DNA of 64,000 nt from VHCN01 sp964589935 (GTDB lineage Bacteria > Verrucomicrobiota > Verrucomicrobiia > Limisphaerales > VHCN01), in contig CAZPVD010000003.1 in the NCBI GenBank assembly GCA_964589935.1, forward strand, positions 310,001-374,000. The letters run 5' to 3'. The notes beneath the pieces are model-generated. The model searched no databases. It was not told where the DNA came from and saw only the letters and a list, made by a program, of their open reading frames with translations. How positions within the stretch are numbered: position 1 is the first letter of the stretch; each line of letters starts with the position of its first letter. A program made the position numbers and the translations under genes. Below, in pieces: positions 44,986 through 52,420 of the stretch.

Positions 44986-46548
44986 TCACAATTCCTCGTG
45001 AAGAATTTCGCACAACCGACCGAGCGTTCGCCCAACGCGCTGCGTTTCGGTGGACTGGTCGAGATGCGCGTTGTTCACAAACACAGCGAACGCGAGCTTG
45101 CGTCCGTGCGATGTCGTCATGTAACCCGCGAGCGCCTTGCTCGTGAGGAGCATCGTGCCGTTCATCGTGTTTTCCCAAAGCAGCGTGCCGGTCTTTGCGT
45201 GGACCGCGCCGCGCGCCGCGCTTTTGGCGTCCACGGACGTCGCGAGAGTTCCGTCCACGCCGAGCACTGGGAGCGCGGCCTCATACACCTCGAAGTCCGG
45301 CCGCTTTGCCATCGCGCGGAGCAACTGCACGGTCGCGCGCGGCGTCACGTAGTCGCTCCGCGCGCCGCCGGCGCCGCCGCCGAACGAAATCGTCTCCACG
45401 TCCACGCCGGTGCGCTTGAGGAAATCGTGCTGCAAATGAAGCCCTGCCGCCAGCGTGCGCTGGTCGTGCTTTACCGCGACCAGCAACGGCAGCGTGCTCG
45501 CGTGCAAATTGTGGCTGACCTTGAGAATGAGCTTCAGGTTTTCGCTGAACGGCGGTGAAGTCAGCACGGCCACGCGCGTGTCAGCCGGATAATTTCGCGA
45601 TGGCGGAAGCGCCTCGGGTTTGTTCGCCGCCAGCGGCGAGGCGTCCACCGTCACCCCGGCGCGGCGTAGCGCCTCGATGAAAAGCGACCGCGCGAACGAT
45701 GCCGCGTCCTCGACCTCGTGCACGCGCACGAGCGGCTTGTGGCCTTCGGGAATCTGGCCGCGCACAACGATGCGGCCCGGCGCGGGCGACGTGACGTTCA
45801 CGCGCAGCGGTTGATTTGTCTTCACGGTCACAACCTGCGCGTCCACTTGGATGGATTCGGTTTGCGGACGCCATGTAACTTTAGCCGGCGCACCGGAATT
45901 TGCGGGCGTGATGAGCAAATCCACGACGTTGTCGTTGACGAGGATGGGTGAAAGATGCGCCGGGCCGCTGCCGGTGCTCTCGGTTTTCTCGAAAAGCCGG
46001 TCGTCCACAACCACGTCGCCGCGCACGCGCTTGATGCCTTTCGCTGCGACTTGGTGCGCGAGTTCGTCGAGGCCCGTGAGCGGGTTAGGCTCGGTCAGTT
46101 CGCCGCTCGTGCCGCCGTTAGCGTAGGTGTGGTCGTTGTCCTTGAACGCGATGTGGCCATTCTTGTCCGTGCGGCCGCCGAGCGTGAGGTCACCGCTCGC
46201 GACAAGAATCAAGTCGCCGCGTAGCGTGCCGTCGCTGTCAATTTCACCGCGGCGATGCACGGGCGTCTCGAAGCGGTGTTGCGCGCCGAGCGCATCGAGC
46301 GCGGTGGCGGTCGAGTAAAGCTTCGTCGTGGACGCGGGCGCGAACAGTTTGTCCGGCTCATGCTCGAAGAAAACATTGCCCCACTCGGTGTCCACAACGA
46401 GCAAACCCCAGTGGGCCTGTTTGTATTCCGGCGCGTTGATGACTTCGTTCACGCGCGTCGCGAGGGACGGAGTCGCAGCACGAACTGGAAGGCATTCCAA
46501 GAACACCAGCAGAACGGGAAAAATCCAGACAGGGCGGACGGGCTTCAT
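44986..46548 (-). CDS. dacB: D-alanyl-D-alanine carboxypeptidase / endopeptidase (PBP4 type)
   Basis: The 520-aa penicillin-binding protein of the PBP4/S13 family has a signal peptide, then the serine-nucleophile motif S73-T-T-K76 in APASTTKLYSTATALDAL. The SxN motif is in KVSHNLHASTLPLL and the KTG motif in GAVHAKTGTLLWENT. The large insert domain (residues about 110-330) typical of PBP4 is present. It trims or opens peptidoglycan in the periplasm. It is followed by a methyltransferase gene on the same strand. Confidence 0.93.
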   Translation of the reverse strand: MKPVRPVWIFPVLLVFLECLPVRAATPSLATRVNEVINAPEYKQAHWGLLVVDTEWGNVFFEHEPDKLFAPASTTKLYSTATALDALGAQHRFETPVHRRGEIDSDGTLRGDLILVASGDLTLGGRTDKNGHIAFKDNDHTYANGGTSGELTEPNPLTGLDELAHQVAAKGIKRVRGDVVVDDRLFEKTESTGSGPAHLSPILVNDNVVDLLITPANSGAPAKVTWRPQTESIQVDAQVVTVKTNQPLRVNVTSPAPGRIVVRGQIPEGHKPLVRVHEVEDAASFARSLFIEALRRAGVTVDASPLAANKPEALPPSRNYPADTRVAVLTSPPFSENLKLILKVSHNLHASTLPLLVAVKHDQRTLAAGLHLQHDFLKRTGVDVETISFGGGAGGARSDYVTPRATVQLLRAMAKRPDFEVYEAALPVLGVDGTLATSVDAKSAARGAVHAKTGTLLWENTMNGTMLLTSKALAGYMTTSHGRKLAFAVFVNNAHLDQSTETQRVGRTLGRLCEILHEEL

Positions 46549-46627
46549 GGCTTCGGAGAATACTGAACTGAACCGTCAGCGCAATCTGCGTCTTGGCGCG
46601 CGATTGCTCCGAATGTATAACACGCGC

Positions 46628-47938
46628 ATGAACCTGCCGGTCCGCTCCCTCCGCGTGGCCGCCTTGTGTCTCGCATTGTCCATCGCGCCGGGCTGCTTCG
46701 CGGCCGAGGGCGTGTTCAAGGCCGGCGCGGCGCGGCGCGACATCACACCGAAGGAGCCGGTGCCGATGTGGGGTTACGGCGCTCGCCGCGACACGCTCGG
46801 CAGCGGCGCGCTCGATCCGCTGCACGCGGACGTTGTCGTGCTCGATGCCGGCGGGACGAAGCTCGCCATTGTCGGACTCGACCTCGGCCGGTCGCCGTCG
46901 GAGAAGTCGCTCCAGAACATCCGCGCGCGAATCAAGGCCGAGGCCGGCATCAACCACTCGTTCATTGCCGGTTCGCACACGCATCATGGGCCGGTGCTCG
47001 AACTCAGCGACGAGGACGGCAAGGGCCGTGGAAAATTTGACTCGGCGCTCCGCTATTACAAGGAACTCGAAGACGGCATCGTCGCCGCCGTGCTTGAAGC
47101 CGACAAAAAACTCGTGCCCGCTCGGCTCGCGACGGGCGCGGTTCAACTCGACGGTTTCAATCGCAACCGCCACACCAAGCTCCAGCCCAAGCCCGTGGAT
47201 CGCACGCTCGCCGTGATACGCCTCGACGACGCCTCGACAGGAAAACCGCTGGCTGTCGTTGTCAACTTCACGGGCCATCCCACGAGCATTCCGGCGCAAA
47301 CTTTGAAGTTCTCCGCGGACTACGTCGGCGCGATGAAGGACACGGTGGCAAAGGAACTTGGAGCATCGTGTGTTTTCATGCAGGGCGCGTCCGGCGACAT
47401 GAGCATCAACAAGGGCACGAATGCAGATCACGTGGGCTTCGGCCAGCAGCTCGGGCGCGAAGTTGTGAAGCTCGCCTCGTCGCTCAAGCCCGCCGAGGTC
47501 GAGAGGCCCTCGCTCGTTGTGCGCGAGGAGCGGTTCCGTTTCGACTCGCGCGTCAACCTGAAGAATCCAGTCACGATGGTCGCCTACTCGCTCGCGTTCT
47601 TCCCCGAATTGGTTGCGAACTTCGCGGATGAATACGCTGACGGTGTCCGTCCGCGGCTGACGGTTGCGCTGCTCAATGGCGACATCGCGCTGGTCGGGGC
47701 GTCGGGCGAGTTCTTCTGCCAGCACGCGAACCGGCTGCGCGAGCGGGCGCGCGTCGGAAGGCTTTTTTTCTTCGGTTACTGCAACGGCTACCACCAATAC
47801 TTTCCGACCATCGAAGCCGCAGCCGAAGGCGGTTACGGCGCGGACAGCCAAGTCGCGCCCGCCGCCGTCGGCGCGGGCGAGCAGTTGATGAACACGGCGC
47901 TGCTGTGGATTTACCAGATGGAAGGAAGGCTGAAGTGA
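46628..47938 (+). CDS. Neutral/alkaline ceramidase-like secreted protein
   Basis: The 436-aa protein starts at MNLPVRSLRVAALCLALSIAP, a signal peptide; upstream codons in the frame belong to the antisense of dacB. The ceramidase N-terminal family marks are FKAGAARRDITPKEPVPMWG, VLDAGGTKLAIVGLDLGRS, IAGSHTHHGPVLEL, VVNFTGHPTSIP and the nucleophile region MQGASGDMSINKG. Only the N-terminal catalytic half is present, as in many bacterial homologues annotated this way. True ceramidase activity is unproven; other amidase or lipid hydrolase activity is possible. Confidence 0.85.
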   Translation: MNLPVRSLRVAALCLALSIAPGCFAAEGVFKAGAARRDITPKEPVPMWGYGARRDTLGSGALDPLHADVVVLDAGGTKLAIVGLDLGRSPSEKSLQNIRARIKAEAGINHSFIAGSHTHHGPVLELSDEDGKGRGKFDSALRYYKELEDGIVAAVLEADKKLVPARLATGAVQLDGFNRNRHTKLQPKPVDRTLAVIRLDDASTGKPLAVVVNFTGHPTSIPAQTLKFSADYVGAMKDTVAKELGASCVFMQGASGDMSINKGTNADHVGFGQQLGREVVKLASSLKPAEVERPSLVVREERFRFDSRVNLKNPVTMVAYSLAFFPELVANFADEYADGVRPRLTVALLNGDIALVGASGEFFCQHANRLRERARVGRLFFFGYCNGYHQYFPTIEAAAEGGYGADSQVAPAAVGAGEQLMNTALLWIYQMEGRLK

Positions 47939-48066
47939 ACGGCGAACACCGGCTTCGGCCAATCGTCGCGGTTCGATCATAAGAGCGGATAACGTGGGGT
48001 AACACCTCCCCCGATAACGGCATTAGACGTTTGACCCTCTCCGGCCCGTCTCTACACTCGCGGGCC

Positions 48067-49458
48067 ATGAAGGCTCGAAAATACTTTTGCCCATCATTGT
48101 TCAGCATTTTGTTTTTTGCAGCGGCGTTGTGCTCGCGCGCGACCGACAATCCGGTTCCCGCAAAGGTTTCACCCACCAGCGCGCCCGCGTGGCTCACGCA
48201 GCCGCTCGCGCTCAAGGACTGCATTGACCTCGCGCTCAAGCAAAACAGCGCCGTGCTCAAGAGCCAGCAGGACATCGAGGCCGCGTTTGGCGTGAGCGTG
48301 CAGGCCATGGCCATCACCATTCCCAAACTCGGCTTCACCGGCAGCTACCGGCTCACGGATCGCGGCGCCATCGAGGACTTCGGCTTCCCCGGCGCGCCGC
48401 GCACCGCGGACCAGACGTGGCAGCTTGGCATCCAACTGACGCAGTCCATTTACGAGGGCGGGCGGCTCAAACAGGCCGGGCGCATCGCGGATCTGACGCG
48501 CGACCAGGCGATCTTCGGGCACCAGACCGTCGTGCAGGACACCGTGCTCGCCGTGCGTGTCGCCTACGACGACACGCTGCTCGCCGAGCAGCAGATCATC
48601 GTGCAGGAGGCGAGCGTGAAGCTCTTGCAAAAGGAACTTGAGGACACGTCACGCCGCTTCGAGGCGGGCACCGTGCCGCGCTTCAATGTGCTCCGCGCCG
48701 AGGTCGAGCTTGCCAACACGCGTCCGCGGCTCATCAAGGCCCGCAACGCCCATCGCATCGCGAAGAACAACCTCGCCCTCACGCTCGGCTACAACCTGCC
48801 ACCCAACGTGTGGGAGGACATCCCGCTCACACTCACCGGCAAGCTGGAGGCGCAGCCTTATGAACTCGAACTGCCCGTGGCACTCGCCCACGCCATCGAG
48901 GGCCGCACCGAGCTGATTGCCCTCCGCAAGACCGAACAGCTTCGCAAGGAGGAGATCCTCACCGCCGAGTCCGGCCGCAAGCCGAGCGCGCAGCTTTTTG
49001 TCGGCGCCACGTCGCAGAACCAGCGCTTCGGCAACAATCCCACACGCGACATCTCCGGCTGGAACATGGGCGCGCAGATGAGCTGGAACATCTTCGACGG
49101 GCGGCTCACCAAGGGCAAGGTGCAGGAAGCGCAGGCGCTGCACCGCAAGGCTGGCGAGGAACTCAACGACGTGTCCCGCCGGATCGAACTGGAGGTGCGC
49201 ACCGCTTACTCATACTTCATCGAGGCAAAGGAGGTTCTCGACTCGCAGAAGAAAGTGCAGGAGCAGGCCGAGGAAGCCCTGCGCCTCGCGAACGCGCGCG
49301 CGGATGCCGGGACCGGAACGCAGCTCGACGTGCTCAACGCCCAGACCTCGCTCACCGAGGCGCGCACCACGCAAATCCAGGCGCTCCACGACTACTCGGT
49401 CGCCAAGTCCCGCCTCGAACGCGCCATCGGGCTGCGCGTCGAAGCGGGGAAGAAGTGA
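48067..49458 (+). CDS. TolC family outer membrane efflux protein
   Basis: The 463-aa protein starts at MKARKYFCPSLFSILFFAAA, a signal peptide. It shows two repeats of the outer membrane efflux protein pattern: LTQPLALKDCIDLALKQNSA with LGIQLTQSIYEGGRLKQAGR, then NMGAQMSWNIFDGRLTKG with DAGTGTQLDVLNAQTSLTEA. Long coiled-coil helices (VQEAQALHRKAGEELNDVSR) fit the periplasmic tunnel. It is a trimeric export duct; no inner membrane pump or adaptor is adjacent. The 128-bp gap before it shows no clear element. Confidence 0.92.
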   Translation: MKARKYFCPSLFSILFFAAALCSRATDNPVPAKVSPTSAPAWLTQPLALKDCIDLALKQNSAVLKSQQDIEAAFGVSVQAMAITIPKLGFTGSYRLTDRGAIEDFGFPGAPRTADQTWQLGIQLTQSIYEGGRLKQAGRIADLTRDQAIFGHQTVVQDTVLAVRVAYDDTLLAEQQIIVQEASVKLLQKELEDTSRRFEAGTVPRFNVLRAEVELANTRPRLIKARNAHRIAKNNLALTLGYNLPPNVWEDIPLTLTGKLEAQPYELELPVALAHAIEGRTELIALRKTEQLRKEEILTAESGRKPSAQLFVGATSQNQRFGNNPTRDISGWNMGAQMSWNIFDGRLTKGKVQEAQALHRKAGEELNDVSRRIELEVRTAYSYFIEAKEVLDSQKKVQEQAEEALRLANARADAGTGTQLDVLNAQTSLTEARTTQIQALHDYSVAKSRLERAIGLRVEAGKK

Positions 49459-49488
49459 GCCAGATTCATCGGCGATTACAAAGCGCCA

Positions 49489-50691
49489 CTATCGCACGCG
49501 GGACTTCACCAGCCCGCGCTGGAATTCGTCCCACTGCGGCGACATCCCGCGCAGTTTGGCGACGACCTTCGGAAAAACTTCGAGGAACGTGTCCACCTCC
49601 GCAGTCGTGTTGTCAGCGCCGAGCGTGAGGATGACGCTCGCCTGAGCGAGCGCGTGGTCGAGGCCGATGGCTTGCAGCACGGGCGAGATTTTCAGCTCCT
49701 TGCTCGCGCACGTCGTGCCGCTCGCGACCGCAATGCCCTGCATGTCGAGCAACAGCATCAAACCCTCGCCCTCGGCGAACTCGGTGCTGAAGTTCAAATG
49801 ATTCGGCAACCGCAGCGCGCCCGGCTCGGGGCCGTTGAGCTTCACGTGCGGAACGGATTTTCTTACGCCGTCCCACAGCCGCCGCTGCAAGCGCGCGGCG
49901 CGTTCGGCGCGGGACTTGAGTTCCTTCGCGGCGAGTTCGCACGCGACGCCCGCGCCAATGATGGCCGGAACATTTTCGATGCCCGCGCGGCGTCCGCCCT
50001 CCTGCGCGCCACCGTGAATGAGGTTCGTGAGCCGCACGCGACGGTTGCGGTAAAGCACGCCGATGCCTTTCGGCCCGCCGAAGCGGTGCGGCGAGAATGA
50101 CACCAAACACGCGCCGAGCTTGCGCACATCGAGCGGCAGCCAGCCCGCGCTCGCATCAGCGTCCACAAAGAATGGCACTCCTGCATCAGCAGCGGCGTGC
50201 GCGATGTCCGCAACGGGCTGGATCGTGCCGAGATCAGGATTCGCATGTTGCACGGCGACGAGCACGGTCTTGCCGGTGAAGGCTGCACGCACATCGGCAG
50301 GACTCACAAGACCTTCGCCGTCCACTTTAACGCGGGTCGCAGTGAAGCCGTGCTTTGCGAGAAACTCAACCGAGTTCAACACGGCGGGATGTTCGACGGC
50401 GCTCGTGACGATGTGATTGCCTTTGCGCTGGCCCGCCCACGCCGCGCCTTTGACGGCGAAGTTTGCAGACTCCGTGCCGTTGCTGGTGAAGATGATGTCC
50501 TCGGGTGATTCGGCGTTAAGAAAAGTGGCGACTTGCTCGCGCGCCTTCGCAATTGCGTCGCGTGCGCGCAGGCCTTGCTGGTGAAGCGAGGAAGGACTGC
50601 CGAACGCCTCGCTAAAGAACGGACACATCGCCTTGAACACATCGGGCAGCACGGGCGTTGCCGACTGATGATCGAGGTGGACGTTGCGCAT
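49489..50691 (-). CDS. NifS/IscS-like cysteine desulfurase homologue with Arg at the PLP-lysine position
   Basis: The 400-aa class V PLP enzyme is close to IscS/NifS overall (TSNGTESANFAVKG, AVEHPAVLNSVEF, GGRRAGIENVPAIIG). Retained residues are H101 (PLP stacking), N151, D177, S200/H202 and a cysteine at C328 in ASGTTCASK. However the Schiff-base lysine of SAHK-GPKG is replaced: the sequence reads SFSPHRFGGPKG with R203 (codon CGC at 50083-50085), and the usual Gln of DATQ is Ala (DADA). If the alignment is right, it cannot form the normal internal aldimine. It follows an IscU-like gene by 6 nt. It may have non-classical activity or be a structural partner. Confidence 0.85.
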   Translation of the reverse strand: MRNVHLDHQSATPVLPDVFKAMCPFFSEAFGSPSSLHQQGLRARDAIAKAREQVATFLNAESPEDIIFTSNGTESANFAVKGAAWAGQRKGNHIVTSAVEHPAVLNSVEFLAKHGFTATRVKVDGEGLVSPADVRAAFTGKTVLVAVQHANPDLGTIQPVADIAHAAADAGVPFFVDADASAGWLPLDVRKLGACLVSFSPHRFGGPKGIGVLYRNRRVRLTNLIHGGAQEGGRRAGIENVPAIIGAGVACELAAKELKSRAERAARLQRRLWDGVRKSVPHVKLNGPEPGALRLPNHLNFSTEFAEGEGLMLLLDMQGIAVASGTTCASKELKISPVLQAIGLDHALAQASVILTLGADNTTAEVDTFLEVFPKVVAKLRGMSPQWDEFQRGLVKSRVR

Positions 50692-50697
50692 CTCGCA

Positions 50698-51102
50698 TCA
50701 ACTCTGGTTTGCCGGCTTCGACTGCCTGCGAATGAAATTTTCAAGCGCGGCCCTGAGCGCTTCCTCCGCGAGCACGGAACAATGAAGCTTCGCGGGCGGC
50801 AAACCGCCGAGGGCATTGACAATATCCTGGCCGGTGATTTTGCCCGCTTCGTCCACAGTGCGGTCGATGACGAGTTCAGTCAGCGCGCTCGTGGTCGCGA
50901 TGGCCGCGCTGCCGCCGAACGTGCGGAACCGCGCGTCGGTGATGCGTCCGTCACGCACCTTGATCGCAAAGCGCATCACGTCGCCGCACGCGGTCGCGCC
51001 GACCTCGGCCGCGCCGTCCGCGTCTGGAAGGTCGCCGGCATTGCGCGGGTTGAGGAAATGGTCGAGCAATCGCGAACCGGCTTGGGAATTGGAATCGCTC
51101 AT
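50698..51102 (-). CDS. IscU/NifU-N-like iron-sulfur scaffold homologue lacking the middle cysteine
   Basis: The 134-aa protein is chosen from MSDSNSQAGSRLLDHFLNPR. It aligns with IscU: LNPRNAGDLPDADG, VGATACGDVMRFAIKV (C39 and D41 kept) and LPPAKLHCSVLAEEAL (C108 kept). The second cluster ligand is missing: TFGCG-AIA of IscU reads TFGGSAAIA, with G64 at codon 50911-50913. It is immediately upstream of the NifS-like gene, so the two form a pair. It may not assemble a [2Fe-2S] cluster in the standard way; sulfur transfer or another role is possible. Confidence 0.85.
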   Translation of the reverse strand: MSDSNSQAGSRLLDHFLNPRNAGDLPDADGAAEVGATACGDVMRFAIKVRDGRITDARFRTFGGSAAIATTSALTELVIDRTVDEAGKITGQDIVNALGGLPPAKLHCSVLAEEALRAALENFIRRQSKPANQS

Positions 51103-51185
51103 GAATTTGCGGCGCTCGCCGCGAAACAGTCGCGCACTATAGGCTGGCGGCGCGGGAACGGTCAACACGGCCCGCCGGGATGAAT

Positions 51186-51884
51186 TCAAGCCGGCTCGTT
51201 TCGCTTGGCACGCGGCCCGAAGATCGCGGTGCCGATGCGCACAAAGGTCGCGCCTTCCTCAACGGCCACCTCGAAATCGTTCGTCATCCCCATGCTCAAA
51301 TGCGGCAGCGGTGCGCCAAGCTGCTGCTCGCATTCGGTCTTCAACTCGCGTAGCCGGCGGAATACGGGACGAACTTTTTCCACATCGGGCGTCCATGGCG
51401 CCATCGTCATCAAGCCGTGGATTTCGAGGCGCGGAAGCGCGTTGATGGCGGCAAGGTCCATCAACGCACCGTTGGGCGTGAAGCCGTGCTTGCTGGCCTC
51501 GGCGGCAATGTTCACTTCGAGCAAAACGGGCAGCCGTTTCGCGGCCTGGTCCGCGCGCTTGTTCAACTCCTGCGCGAGCGCAAGCGAGTCCACGCTGTGC
51601 AGCATCTCGAAAAGTTCCACCGCGTCGCGCGCCTTGTTCGACTGCAGGTGGCCGATCATGTGCCAGCGCAGGCGGCCGGGGCAGAGCGGGATTTTGGCCT
51701 TTGCCTCCTGCACCTTGTTTTCGCCGAAAAGCGTGAGTCCGAGCGCGGTGGCTTGTGAGACAACCTCCGGCGGCTGGCCCTTGCTGACAGCGACGAGCTG
51801 CACCGACGCGGAGTCGCGGCCCGCGCGCACGCACGCGGCGGCGATGCGCTCGCGAACCGAGGCGAGGTTGGCGGCCAGATCCAT
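51186..51884 (-). CDS. PLP homeostasis protein (YggS/PLPBP family)
   Basis: The 232-aa single-domain PLP-binding TIM-barrel protein has LVAVSKGQPPEVV with the PLP lysine, FGENKVQEAKAKI (Lys for the usual Tyr in FGENYVQE), RLRWHMIGHLQSNKA and the phosphate-binding HLSMGMTNDFEVAVEEGATF-VRIGTAIFG. It binds PLP without catalysis and affects PLP and amino acid balance in other bacteria. It lies upstream of the IscU/NifS-like pair on the same strand, 83 bp apart, and may belong to the same transcription unit. Confidence 0.92.
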   Translation of the reverse strand: MDLAANLASVRERIAAACVRAGRDSASVQLVAVSKGQPPEVVSQATALGLTLFGENKVQEAKAKIPLCPGRLRWHMIGHLQSNKARDAVELFEMLHSVDSLALAQELNKRADQAAKRLPVLLEVNIAAEASKHGFTPNGALMDLAAINALPRLEIHGLMTMAPWTPDVEKVRPVFRRLRELKTECEQQLGAPLPHLSMGMTNDFEVAVEEGATFVRIGTAIFGPRAKRNEPA

Positions 51885-51968
51885 GCGGAAAACTAACCAT
51901 CAAGCTTTCAAGGCACCAAGCCGGATTTTTTCTTGGTGACACTGCGTCACGGTGGTTTCCTTCCGCTC

Positions 51969-52388
51969 ATGGCAAAAAACTTTTGGCTCGTGAAATCGGA
52001 ACCCGCCGCCTACTCGTGGGACAACTTCGTGAAGGATGGCGGCGTGGTGTGGACGGGCGTGCGGAATTTCGCCGCGCGAAACAACCTGCGCGCGATGAAG
52101 CAGGGCGACCTCGTGTTTTTCTACCACAGCGTCGAGGGCAAATGCGTCGTCGGCATCGCGCGGGTGCGGCGCGAGGCGTATCGCGACCCGACAGCGACCG
52201 AAGGCGACTGGTCGTGCGTGGATTTGGAGCCGGTGAAACCTCTCGCCATGCCGGTGACGTTGGAAGTCATCAAGGCCGACACGGTGTTGCGCGAAATGCC
52301 GCTCGTGAAGCGATCTCGTTTGTCCGTGTCGCCGGTGAGCGAAGAGCAGGCGATGAGATTGTTGGAACTCGGAAAGACGCGGCTCTGA
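51969..52388 (+). CDS. EVE domain protein
   Basis: The 139-aa protein starts at MAKNFWLVKSEPAAYSWDNF; the longer frame upstream is unsupported. The PUA-like EVE fold is shown by KSEPAAYSWDNFVKDG, VRNFAARNNLRAMKQGDLVF, FYHSVEGKCVVGIARV and VKRSRLSVSPVSEEQ. Family members bind modified nucleobases (for example 5-methylcytosine) and occur in thymocyte nuclear protein 1 and bacteria, sometimes in defence fusions. It stands alone here, divergent from yggS, so no specific partner is visible. Confidence 0.92.
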   Translation: MAKNFWLVKSEPAAYSWDNFVKDGGVVWTGVRNFAARNNLRAMKQGDLVFFYHSVEGKCVVGIARVRREAYRDPTATEGDWSCVDLEPVKPLAMPVTLEVIKADTVLREMPLVKRSRLSVSPVSEEQAMRLLELGKTRL

Positions 52389-52420
52389 GTTATCAGCGAC
52401 GGCGTTTTTACACTCCACTT

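Noticed and set aside
51969..52388. EVE protein as part of a phage defence or restriction system
   Set aside because: No restriction, helicase or nuclease gene adjoins it; neighbours are yggS and ftsK.
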